NCBI GenBank assembly: GCA_902611415.1
Contig: CACLZM010000003.1
Coordinates: 1-64,000, forward strand
Length of the DNA stretch: 64,000 nt
DNA from: an uncultured Alphaproteobacteria bacterium
GTDB lineage: Bacteria; Pseudomonadota; Alphaproteobacteria; HIMB59
Direction: 5' to 3'
The notes below the pieces were generated by a model, which was not told the DNA's origin, did no database searches, and was given only the letters and a program-made list of their open reading frames with translations. Below, one piece after another: positions 18,075 through 24,974 of the stretch. The position numbers and the translations under genes were made by a program. The first letter of the stretch is position 1, and each line of letters opens with the position of its first letter.

Positions 18075-18284
18075 ATGGGAAGTATAACTAAACGAAAGAT
18101 GAAAGATGTAAAGGGCAATCGCTATGTCTTATTTCAAGCATAGGTGAACATGAAGGGACAAAGATATTCCCGAGCTTTTCAATATATGCGGGAAGCAAGG
18201 GCTTACATTAGCGAACAAAAGGGATTAATCAGTAGAGGTTGTTTGTCGGGGGGAGGAACTACGTTGTGTTTCCTCCCCCCTTAG
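18075..18284 (+). pseudogene. Tyrosine integrase N-terminal fragment (decayed)
   Basis: The frame opens with ATG at 18075 after GAAAGGTG and reads MGSITKRKMKDVKGNRY...FQA, then an in-frame TAG, then VNMKGQRYSRAFQYMREARAYISEQKG before running into unrelated sequence and a stop at 18284. The pattern MGSI-KR ... NRY-VRIKGQRYSRTF-T-REA--Y is that of the N-terminal AP2-like DNA-binding segment of phage and island integrases. The core-binding and catalytic domains (R, HxxR, Y) are missing. Position and orientation next to the tRNA attachment site support the reading. It cannot be an active recombinase. Confidence 0.7.
18248..18280. terminator. GC-rich 11-bp hairpin in the island
   Basis: GGGGGGAGGAA (18248-18258) and TTCCTCCCCCC (18270-18280) form a perfect 11-bp stem with an 11-base loop, which is striking in such AT-rich DNA. 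It lies between the integrase remnant (plus) and the 3' end of the next gene (minus), so it could end transcription from both sides, though no long T-run follows. A second, weaker hairpin (AGAGGT...ACCTCT, about 18291-18314) adjoins it. Confidence 0.55.
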
Positions 18285-18313
18285 TAGTGCAGAGGTGTGA
18301 AATCTTCAAACCT

Positions 18314-18718
18314 CTAGTTAAAGGGGTAAAGTTCCCAAACTGCTTTGCCATCTGCATCGGCTTCGTAAGTAAATGCGTAAAATTTACCATTCAGTTCAGA
18401 TAACGCTTCAGATGTGGTTTCGAATATAGCGCCGCCTCTAAAAGAAGTGCCTCCATCTTTCCTCTGGTTTCCGACACCCGTAGCTTTATATGTGGCGACA
18501 CCTTCTGCACACATTACAACCCCAGCATAGGCATTTCCTGCCCATGAACCATCTGGTCTCATTTCGGCTGTAAATGCGCCCATAGACTGAACATCATGAC
18601 CTAGCATCGTTCCGCTCCCTTCAGCAGTAATGTCCATAGCAGGTAAACCATATTTACCAGAGTCCATTGGCTTATTAGTTTCCTGTAATGTCATTGTTCC
18701 AATTTTATCACCAAGCAT
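18314..18718 (-). CDS. Uncharacterised beta-rich conserved protein, island cargo
   Basis: A 134-residue protein without signal peptide or membrane segment. Alternating strands with conserved glycines (EGSGTMLGHDV, MRPDGSWAGNAYAGVVM, ATGVGNQRKDGG) and a C-terminal FRGGAIFETTSEALSELNG then FTYEADADGK are reminiscent of a widespread small family with a lipocalin-like repeating strand pattern, of unknown function. A strong Shine-Dalgarno AAGGAG lies 7 bases before the ATG. It is visibly richer in G and C than its neighbours and lies between the att repeats, which suggests horizontal acquisition. Function unknown. Confidence 0.7.
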   Translation of the reverse strand: MLGDKIGTMTLQETNKPMDSGKYGLPAMDITAEGSGTMLGHDVQSMGAFTAEMRPDGSWAGNAYAGVVMCAEGVATYKATGVGNQRKDGGTSFRGGAIFETTSEALSELNGKFYAFTYEADADGKAVWELYPFN

Positions 18719-18854
18719 TGTTAGTCTCCTTTTCTAAAATTTATAAAATAAATGATTATAATAATTACTTGTTAAGAGTATTATTTCTTTTTTTAAATAT
18801 ATATATTACTCATTTGCAATAAATAATATTTTTTTAGATGTTATAAGAGTTTAT

Positions 18855-19286
18855 ATGTATATTTATACTAAAAAATTTAGGTTTATATTTCTTTTTTCAA
18901 TTTTTCTATTTAGTTTTGGATTTTTACATTCTGAGGATCATCTCAAAACTAAAATTTCCCCTGTTCTAAAATCTGCAACTACAATATTAGGAAATGAAAT
19001 ATATTATCCTGATGGAAAAGCTGAAATAGTGTCATTTATAGTTGAGGTGCCTCCTGGTGGTGTAACTCCAAACCATGTTCATTCTTACCCTGTTTATATT
19101 TACATTATGGAAGGAGAGATGACATATACTTGGGAAGACGGAACAGTTACTATTTACAAACCTGGTAAAGCATATATAGAGGATAGTAAAAGTGCTCATT
19201 ACGGAAAAAATTTAGGTGACATAACACTCAAAGCGCTGATAGTGGGCATTGGTGCAGAGGGTATAAAATTTACAACCTCTCCTTAA
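18855..19286 (+). CDS. Secreted small cupin-domain protein, island cargo
   Basis: A 143-residue protein with an N-terminal signal sequence (hydrophobic about residues 9-25) and one cupin fold: VEVPPGGVTPNHVHSYPVYIYIMEGEMTY corresponds to cupin motif 1 (G-X5-HXH-X3-4-E-X6-G, with Tyr variations) and PGKAYIEDSKSAHYGKN to motif 2. A metal site of two or three histidines is therefore likely. Single-domain cupins range from binding proteins to small oxygenases and isomerases; the substrate is unknown. It is the second cargo gene of the tRNA-Arg island and is divergent from the first. Confidence 0.75.
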   Translation: MYIYTKKFRFIFLFSIFLFSFGFLHSEDHLKTKISPVLKSATTILGNEIYYPDGKAEIVSFIVEVPPGGVTPNHVHSYPVYIYIMEGEMTYTWEDGTVTIYKPGKAYIEDSKSAHYGKNLGDITLKALIVGIGAEGIKFTTSP

Positions 19287-19519
19287 AACTAAATTTTTAG
19301 CTAAATTTTCATTACGGGCTTATTACGGGCAACATAGATAAAATGTTGTTAAAGCTCAAAGAATAGTATTGATAATAAATGAATTAAAGAGACGTAGGAT
19401 ATCCGTAGTCAAGTGTGATATCCGTTTCACCACAGAACCAATAGCTTGATTTATATACTCTTTTTATTAATAATAAAATTTAATAAAATGTTCGTTAGGG
19501 ACTCAATACGGGCAAAACT
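19287..19519. other. Right flank of the island with TACGGGC repeats
   Basis: Non-coding. Holds TTACGGGC at 19312-19319 and 19323-19330 just inside the distal att copy and ATACGGGC at 19506-19513 just outside it. The words following two of them are alike (GGGCAACATAG and GGGCAAAACTA). These resemble recombinase or excisionase binding repeats or traces of nested insertions. I see no gene or RNA in this stretch. Confidence 0.4.
19401..19439. repeat. attachment-site core repeat, copy 2 (distal end)
   Basis: Exact 39-bp copy of the 5' half of the tRNA-Arg gene (17942-17980). It has no anticodon 3' strand, T arm or acceptor 3' strand, so it is not a tRNA gene. It marks the far end of the island and would be the attL/attR partner of the tRNA copy. 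Confidence 0.85.
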
Positions 19520-20422
19520 ATGAAGACATTCTTAACTTTATTTATATTTTTGCCAAGTTTAGTGCTTGCCTCAAGTTTTAGTGAAATTAAAAAAGCTTTA
19601 AAACAAGATGGTTTTGGAGAAATAATCCCTGAAGAACTTCATCCATTAATCTCTCCAAATGCAAAAAATCCTATATCAGTTAGCGGCAATTCAATTATTG
19701 GAGATAAATCTATAAAGTTTGAAGTTAATAATGGAGAGTGCGGAGAAGAACCTAAATCAAGTGACTGTGATACAGATAGAGAGAGGTCTGAAATATATTA
19801 CAGCCACGAAAAGTGGAAAAAAGAGAAGTGGTATAAGTTTAATATTTTTCTTCCAAAAGATTACAATTCTATTGCCCCTGCAAAAATGTCGTTAATCCAA
19901 TGGAAAAGACATAACCCATCTAAAGTTTTAGTCATGTTTCAACACACTCATGCAGGATTAACTTTTAACAGGAATAAAGACTCTTTTGAAGACTCCCACA
20001 TAATTTTAAAAAGCAATGATGTACTTTTAGGCCAATGGACAGAAATAATTTTTAACACAAATTGGCATCCAGATGAGGATAAAGGTTTCATGAAGATATG
20101 GATTGATGGGATTTTAAAAATAGATTTTAAAGGAACTAGCAATACATCTAAGGGTGAGGAACTAAATCTTAGATATGGACTGTACGCCTCTGCCATATCA
20201 CGTTATAAAAAAGCATTTAATACTGAAATAATTCCACAGCGTATCGTTTATTTTGATGGTGTAAATGCAGAGTCAAAATGTGAAAAGTTACTAGATAAAC
20301 CTAAATGTAATAATTTAACTTCTCAAACAATCGAAAAATACGAATTATTTATGTATGATAAAAATGATATAAAATTTCACAATCATTCTGTTGTTAAATT
20401 ACCTATAAACTTTTTGAAATAA
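19520..20422 (+). CDS. Secreted polysaccharide lyase (heparinase I/glucuronan lyase-like fold)
   Basis: A 300-residue protein with a cleavable signal peptide (about residues 1-17, ending SLVLA). The sequence RERSEIYYSHEKWKKEKW, then MSLIQWKRHN, FQHTHAGLTF, and GQWTEIIFNTNWHPDEDKGFMKIWIDG matches the jelly-roll polysaccharide lyase family PF14099 (heparin lyase I and PL20-like). Such enzymes cleave uronic-acid polysaccharides by beta-elimination; the actual glycan is not predictable. Periplasmic or secreted. It lies just outside the tRNA-Arg island, and the cation channel gene starts directly at its stop. Confidence 0.75.
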   Translation: MKTFLTLFIFLPSLVLASSFSEIKKALKQDGFGEIIPEELHPLISPNAKNPISVSGNSIIGDKSIKFEVNNGECGEEPKSSDCDTDRERSEIYYSHEKWKKEKWYKFNIFLPKDYNSIAPAKMSLIQWKRHNPSKVLVMFQHTHAGLTFNRNKDSFEDSHIILKSNDVLLGQWTEIIFNTNWHPDEDKGFMKIWIDGILKIDFKGTSNTSKGEELNLRYGLYASAISRYKKAFNTEIIPQRIVYFDGVNAESKCEKLLDKPKCNNLTSQTIEKYELFMYDKNDIKFHNHSVVKLPINFLK

Positions 20423-21205
20423 ATGAAACAAACCTTTTTTAAAATACGAGAAAGCAAGTTATTTCAATACTCAGTTTTATTTATCATTATATTTAATGCA
20501 TTTACTATCGGTTTAAATACTTACAAATTAGGAGAGTTCTCAAGAGAGCTCATTAAATATCTCGATTATTTGATAACTATTTTTTTTGTAATAGAAATTT
20601 CAATTCGTTTTATTGGTGAACCTAAAAAATTAAATTTTTTTAAAAGTGGTTGGAATATTTTTGACACTTTTATTGTTTTGGTATCATTGATACCAATACC
20701 TAACAACTCCAGTTTTCTTCTGTTAAGATTATTGAGAGTGTTCAGAGTTTTAAGAGTTATATCTATTATTCCTGAGTTAAAATTAATCATTGAGTCATTG
20801 ATTGGATCGTTAAAAAGAGTGTTTTATGTAAGTTTGCTGCTTTTCATAATTCTCTATATTTATGCAACTATTGGAGCAATAGTCTTTTCAAATAGCATAC
20901 CCGAGAGATGGTCTGATGTGGGGGTTTCAATGATTACTTTATTTCAAGTTTTAACATTATCATCTTGGGAGCAGGTAATGTTGCCACTTCAAGATATTTA
21001 TTGGTGGGCATGGATTTATTTTTTTAGTTTTATAATTGTCTGTGCCATTACAATGTTAAATCTTCTAATAGCAATTTTGGTTGATGTAGTTGTAAATCAG
21101 AACGAAAAAAAAGATGATATGATAAAAACCAGAAATAATGCTGAAAAACTAAATGAACAATTTTCTGAGGAGATCAGTTTAGATAAACTAAAAAAAGATC
21201 AATAA
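20423..21205 (+). CDS. Voltage-gated cation channel (BacNaV-like)
   Basis: A 260-residue six-helix channel subunit expected to form homotetramers. S1-S3 lie in residues about 15-95; S4 carries four arginines at three-residue spacing (Arg102, 105, 108, 111). S5 (about 133-155), a pore loop and S6 (about 193-225) follow, then a charged cytoplasmic tail that could form the usual coiled coil. The filter reads TLSSWEQ (178-184), whereas the well-known bacterial sodium channels have TLESWS. The key Glu is thus Ser, and Glu appears three positions later, so ion preference may differ. The start adjoins the lyase stop. Confidence 0.85.
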   Translation: MKQTFFKIRESKLFQYSVLFIIIFNAFTIGLNTYKLGEFSRELIKYLDYLITIFFVIEISIRFIGEPKKLNFFKSGWNIFDTFIVLVSLIPIPNNSSFLLLRLLRVFRVLRVISIIPELKLIIESLIGSLKRVFYVSLLLFIILYIYATIGAIVFSNSIPERWSDVGVSMITLFQVLTLSSWEQVMLPLQDIYWWAWIYFFSFIIVCAITMLNLLIAILVDVVVNQNEKKDDMIKTRNNAEKLNEQFSEEISLDKLKKDQ

Positions 21206-21381
21206 TGTCAGCAGAAATCATTATGCCTATTATTTATTTTGTATGTCTACTGATTTTAGTTGGACCTCGTTTTTTGGATACAAACTCTTCCCTTAAGCAG
21301 TTTTTGAGTAATTTAAGTATATGGGCATTAATAGTAATTTTAATTACTCTGTCATATCAGGCCTATAATTATTTTACTTAA
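21205..21381 (+). CDS. Small membrane protein, two predicted helices (58 aa)
   Basis: MSAEIIMPIIYFVCLLILVGP, a short hydrophilic turn, then IWALIVILITLSYQAYNYFT: two hydrophobic segments and no recognised domain. Its ATG overlaps the channel stop (TAATG at 21203-21207), so it is probably translationally coupled to the channel gene. The 3' end overlaps the convergent MBL gene by 4 bases. Coding status rests on the coupling, the open frame and the clean two-helix pattern. Function unknown. Confidence 0.6.
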   Translation: MSAEIIMPIIYFVCLLILVGPRFLDTNSSLKQFLSNLSIWALIVILITLSYQAYNYFT

Positions 21382-22415
21382 ATTTTTCTTGTTTGACCGT
21401 GAGCCATATAAGAAAATTCATCTTTATTTAACTTAAACTGTTTAGTTAAATCTTTAAGTAATTTTATAGGTTCATCCATCGGTTCATCTGTTAATTGAAA
21501 TGTTCCCCAATGCATAGCTATAGATTTTTTAGATTTAACATCTTTGTGAATTTGAATTGCTTCTTCAACATTACAATGTGAGTCTTTCATAAACCACCTT
21601 GGAGCATATGCCCCTATGGGTATTGTTGATAAGTCAAACGATCCAAATTTTTTTTGAATATCCTTAAAATCTTTTGAATATCCAGTGTCGCCTACAAAAA
21701 AATACTTAAAATTATTTGATTTAACAACCCAACCACACCAAAGTGTTTTATTAGTATCGTTAAATGTTCTTTTACTCCAATGTTGCACTGGGACAGAATG
21801 AATTTCTAAGTTTTTGAACTGAGTCATTTGCCACCATTCATGTTCAATAACATTTCTTGCACCTAATTTTGATAAAATATCTCTTAATTTTAGTGGTACA
21901 AAAAATGTAGGTTGATTTACATTTTGTTTTTTTAATAAAAGCTGGATAGTCTTCGAGTCAAGATGATCATAGTGATTATGAGAAATTAAAACAAAGTCAA
22001 TAAAAGGCAATTCATCTATTTTTAATCCAGGAGGTGTCGTTCTTGAAGGCCCCATGAAACTTAGAGGAGAAGCTCTTTTAGTGAAATGTGGGTCAGTTAA
22101 TATATTTATACCATCAATTTGTAGTAAGAAAGTTGAATGACCAATCCAAGTAATTGTTTTTTCAGATTTATTTGACTCTAAATATTCAGGGTCATTTTCA
22201 ACAATAGGAAATGAAATCGGTTCCGGCTTACTTGACTCCCTCCTCCATTTCCAAAAATCTTTGAAACTACTTTTATGTGAAACGTAGTTATTGACAAAGA
22301 CACCATCTACTAGATTGAAAGGTTTAAAGAGAGTGTTTGCCATAATTTTTGTTTTTAAAATTACAAAGGATAAAGAGAATAGTATAACCTTTTTTATAAA
22401 ATCTCTTCTGTGCAT
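21378..22415 (-). CDS. MBL-fold metallohydrolase, NAPE-PLD/UlaG-like, Tat signal
   Basis: A 345-residue protein starting MHRRDFIKKVILFSLSF, a twin-arginine-like export signal. The metallo-beta-lactamase fold is shown by TWIGHSTFLLQIDGINILTDP, the metal motif SHNHYDHLD, GDTGYSKDF, and MHWGTF. This arrangement (PF12706) is seen in N-acyl-phosphatidylethanolamine phospholipase D-type and related periplasmic hydrolases. A phosphodiester or lactone substrate is possible; nothing in the neighbourhood decides. Confidence 0.8.
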   Translation of the reverse strand: MHRRDFIKKVILFSLSFVILKTKIMANTLFKPFNLVDGVFVNNYVSHKSSFKDFWKWRRESSKPEPISFPIVENDPEYLESNKSEKTITWIGHSTFLLQIDGINILTDPHFTKRASPLSFMGPSRTTPPGLKIDELPFIDFVLISHNHYDHLDSKTIQLLLKKQNVNQPTFFVPLKLRDILSKLGARNVIEHEWWQMTQFKNLEIHSVPVQHWSKRTFNDTNKTLWCGWVVKSNNFKYFFVGDTGYSKDFKDIQKKFGSFDLSTIPIGAYAPRWFMKDSHCNVEEAIQIHKDVKSKKSIAMHWGTFQLTDEPMDEPIKLLKDLTKQFKLNKDEFSYMAHGQTRKI

Positions 22416-22435
22416 CTAAATTAAGTAATAAAAAA

Positions 22436-23161
22436 CTAATTATTAATTATTTTAACGAAGTTTTTATACATTTGGTTGCACTGCATCATCATAGTATCAA
22501 TTTCTTTAGCTACCATATCCTTCATTTGAGGTAAAGCATCGGCTCCAAGAGATTTTTCGAGAGCATTTTTATATTCAGGAACTTGAGCCCAATCATCAAC
22601 AGTAGTTTTTCGAATTTCTAAATGAAATTGAATTCCATAGGCGTACTTATCATAACCAAATATTTGATATTTTGTTGAGGGTGAGGTGCCTATAACATTA
22701 ACTTTAGAGTTAGTCTCCAAACCAACTACTTCATAAGAATGCCACTGCAAAGCTTTTATTTTATTTGGAAGAAAATCAAAAAGATGATCTTCTTTTGCAC
22801 CTTCTTCAATGTTAATATCCAGTACACCAATTTCAGGCGGTGTTGACTCTACTACCTTTCCTCCCAATACCTCACCTAAAAGTTGACATCCCAAGCAAAA
22901 ACCTAAAAAAGGTTTCTTAAGGTTTAAAACATATTCACCTATTGCTTTTTTTTCAGCTACTAACCATGGATATTGATCTTCCATAAATGTATCCATTGGG
23001 CCACCCATACAAAGCATAGCGTCAAATTCATTTAAATTATTTGGAATACTATCGCCCTCATCCAATTGGATAGTTGTAATACTATGACCATCTTCTATAA
23101 GAAAATCTTTAAACGTCCCCGGATCCTCAATTGAAATATGTTGCAGAGATATAAATTTCAT
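22436..23161 (-). CDS. Class I glutamine amidotransferase-like protein
   Basis: A 241-residue stand-alone GATase1 domain. The nucleophile motif is GFCLGCQLLGEVLGG (Cys89), and the His of the triad lies in YGIQFHLEI. This family (GuaA-like, GMP synthase N-terminal-like) hydrolyses glutamine or related gamma-glutamyl compounds such as gamma-glutamyl-polyamines. No synthetase partner is adjacent, so a hydrolase role is more likely than an ammonia-donor role; substrate unknown. Confidence 0.8.
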   Translation of the reverse strand: MKFISLQHISIEDPGTFKDFLIEDGHSITTIQLDEGDSIPNNLNEFDAMLCMGGPMDTFMEDQYPWLVAEKKAIGEYVLNLKKPFLGFCLGCQLLGEVLGGKVVESTPPEIGVLDINIEEGAKEDHLFDFLPNKIKALQWHSYEVVGLETNSKVNVIGTSPSTKYQIFGYDKYAYGIQFHLEIRKTTVDDWAQVPEYKNALEKSLGADALPQMKDMVAKEIDTMMMQCNQMYKNFVKIINN

Positions 23162-23214
23162 TAAGTTAAATTAATTTGAACTAACTAAAGGGCACGCCTT
23201 GTAAAGCGCATAAT

Positions 23215-23379
23215 TTAATCGTCGTCGTCGCCGGTTACTGTATCTTTAACTTTGTTGTAACCTTTAGATACGGCACCCGCTACAGTATCGTAAGCGTCAT
23301 TAGCTTTTTCGCTCACAGTTGCGCAACTAGTGATTAAAAAAAATGAGGAAAGTATAATTAATATTAGTTTTTTTGACAT
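23215..23379 (-). CDS. Small lipoprotein (54 aa)
   Basis: The frame reads MSKKLILIILSSFFLITSCA followed by TVSEKANDAYDTVAGAVSKG and a tail rich in Lys and ending in four Asp. The lipobox ITSC places the lipidated cysteine at residue 19, so the mature part is only about 35 residues. It resembles entericidin-type small lipoproteins in size and charge pattern. The start is separated from the divergent PhyH gene by 89 bp. Confidence 0.75.
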   Translation of the reverse strand: MSKKLILIILSSFFLITSCATVSEKANDAYDTVAGAVSKGYNKVKDTVTGDDDD

Positions 23380-23468
23380 TATTGGATTATCAGAAATCTA
23401 ACAAAAATGTCAATTTATTTAAATGATAATCTAAAATATATTTCATAAAGGATGATAAAAATTTTGTA

Positions 23469-24308
23469 ATGATAGAAATTTCTTTAAATGAGGATCAAAA
23501 AAAAGATTTTCAAAAAAATGGTTTTTTGATTATTGAGAGTTTTCTCGATACCACTCATTTTGAACGATTGTATGAGACGTTTCAGAATTTATTTAATGGA
23601 AACTTTGAAACAGGTATTGAGCCTGACGAGTGGAATTGGAAGTTTGAAAGTGGACCTAAAGATGTTACTAGACAAATTTGTAATGCTTGGAAATCAGATA
23701 ATTCTATAAAGGAAATAGTTTGCAATGAATTTTTAGGAAAAGCTTGTGCTGAACTAATGAGTTGGAGTGGGTCAAGACTTTTACAAGACAATGTTTTATG
23801 GAAACCACCTGGAGGTAAAACTCTAGCTTACCACCAAGATGCTGCATATGATGATTGGATTATACCACAAACTATGATGACATGTTGGATGCCCATCGAT
23901 AATGTCGATAAAGAAAAAGGGACACTAGAATATGTAAAGGGATCACACCTTTGGGGATTAAGTCCTCCTAAAGGACAGTTTCATTCTCCTAGAGATTATA
24001 AAAAAGAGTTAAATGAATATGCTTTAAAATTAAATAAAGAAATTCAAATTCAATATGTTGAAGTTCCAGCAGGTGGAGTAGCATTTCATCATGGATACAC
24101 TTGGCATGGATCAGGTATTAATAATACAAATAGTAATAGAAGAGCAATAGTTGCTCATTGCGTTCCTTCTGACTCAAAGTTTCATCCTACAAACACAGGA
24201 GGTACAGCGAGAATTTACAAAAAATATAAAAAATTAGAAACAGATGAGTTAGATGAAAGTTTTTTTCCAATTATTTGGACAAAGGAAGGATATAGAACAA
24301 ATGTTTGA
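23469..24308 (+). CDS. Phytanoyl-CoA dioxygenase (PhyH) family protein
   Basis: A 279-residue Fe(II)/2-oxoglutarate oxygenase. The first metal motif is YHQDAAY (His122, Asp124) and the distal His is in AFHHGYTWHGSG; the 2-oxoglutarate-binding Arg follows in NSNRRAIVAH. N-terminal FQKNGFLIIESFL is typical of PhyH. These enzymes hydroxylate lipids, amino acids, ectoine or phosphonates; paralogs are common in marine alphaproteobacteria and the substrate cannot be assigned. Confidence 0.85.
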   Translation: MIEISLNEDQKKDFQKNGFLIIESFLDTTHFERLYETFQNLFNGNFETGIEPDEWNWKFESGPKDVTRQICNAWKSDNSIKEIVCNEFLGKACAELMSWSGSRLLQDNVLWKPPGGKTLAYHQDAAYDDWIIPQTMMTCWMPIDNVDKEKGTLEYVKGSHLWGLSPPKGQFHSPRDYKKELNEYALKLNKEIQIQYVEVPAGGVAFHHGYTWHGSGINNTNSNRRAIVAHCVPSDSKFHPTNTGGTARIYKKYKKLETDELDESFFPIIWTKEGYRTNV

Positions 24309-24477
24309 TGAAGAAGAGCCAAAAAAAATAAAACCAATTGATTTAGATGATTTGAGTGTTGAAGAAATTGAGGAGTTGATTAGCAATCATAAATTAGAAA
24401 TCAAAAACTTAGAGACTTTATTGAAAAATAAAAAAGACAAACTTAAATTAGCCGATCAATTTTTTAAAAAGAATTAA
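24301..24477 (+). CDS. DUF1192 small protein
   Basis: 58 residues: an acidic start (MFDEEEPKKIKPIDLDDLS), then VEEIEELISNHKLEIKNLETLL, a short coiled coil, ending in KLADQFFKKN. This is the DUF1192 pattern (LSVEEL...I..L..EI.RLE....K....AAD..F) found across alphaproteobacteria; function unknown. I use the ATG at 24301 rather than one at 24253, because the family begins with this acidic segment. It overlaps the PhyH stop by 8 bases and the convergent DUF1330 gene by 4. Confidence 0.8.
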   Translation: MFDEEEPKKIKPIDLDDLSVEEIEELISNHKLEIKNLETLLKNKKDKLKLADQFFKKN

Positions 24478-24770
24478 TATCCCTCTATTAATATGAGGTC
24501 ACTTTTTGTACTATTTTGCCTTATTTTCATAGCCTCTGAGTATTCAACAGACTCATAACATTTTTTAGCACTTTCAAAGCTTTCAAATTCTACAACAGTA
24601 GTTCTGTCTACAGGCCACTCCCCCTCTAAAACATCAGTTTTTCCACCTCTAATTATGTATTTACCCCCATATTTTTTCATCACTTCAGTTGATAAAGGAG
24701 GATATTTTTGAAATAATTCACTGTTGTGAATTGAAACTCTCACAATTATGTACCCTTTTTTCATAACCAA
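24474..24770 (-). CDS. DUF1330 domain protein
   Basis: A 98-residue ferredoxin-like (dimeric alpha-beta barrel) protein. GYIIVRVSIHNSELFQKY, GGKYIIRGGKTDVLEGEW and the C-terminal SFESAKKCYESVEYSEAMKI are diagnostic of DUF1330. The biochemical role of the family is not established. It is transcribed toward the DUF1192 gene and away from the DnaA-box-containing intergenic region. Confidence 0.88.
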   Translation of the reverse strand: MVMKKGYIIVRVSIHNSELFQKYPPLSTEVMKKYGGKYIIRGGKTDVLEGEWPVDRTTVVEFESFESAKKCYESVEYSEAMKIRQNSTKSDLILIEGY

Positions 24771-24974
24771 GGATAAATTAATACTTTTAAACAGAGTTAT
24801 CCACAGTTATTCATTATGCAAGTAGTTTATTGGTTGAATGATGATAAAACATTTCAAATTAATTCAAAAAAAAACCATGTTTTTCAAGTTTTTTTTGTAG
24901 TTTGTTCTTTTGTTTTAAATCCAATCAAATTGTTTGTACAACTTTTTTGAAAATACATTAATCTTTCAAAAGTT
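24771..24974. promoter_or_regulatory. AT-rich intergenic region with two consensus DnaA boxes
   Basis: Perfect TTATNCACA boxes on the plus strand occur at 24797-24805 (TTATCCACA) and 24973-24981 (TTATGCACA, touching the next ATG). A partial box TTATGCAAG is at 24814-24822. Between the outer boxes lie runs of A and T and little else. The 204-bp gap is long for this genome and is flanked by divergent genes, so it also holds two promoters. It could be a replication-origin-like element or a DnaA-controlled promoter; neither is proven. Confidence 0.5.

Larger units (their letters stand above)
17942..19439. mobile_element. tRNA-Arg-targeted mini-island (about 1.46 kb, decayed)
   Basis: The segment is bounded by two exact 39-bp direct repeats: 17942-17980, inside the intact tRNA-Arg gene, and 19401-19439. 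It holds an integrase N-terminal fragment starting 95 bp from the tRNA, a GC-rich hairpin, and two genes (uncharacterised beta-rich protein; secreted cupin). This is the layout of a tyrosine-recombinase element integrated at a tRNA gene, reduced by loss of most of the integrase. Seen directly: the repeats and the gene remnants. Inferred: that integration produced them. The repeat covers the anticodon loop to the tRNA 5' end, so the island lies on the 5' (promoter) side of the tRNA. Confidence 0.75.

Noticed and set aside
19401..19439. A second tRNA-Arg gene
   Set aside because: Only the 5' half of the tRNA is present; the T arm and acceptor 3' strand are missing, so it is an attachment-site duplicate.
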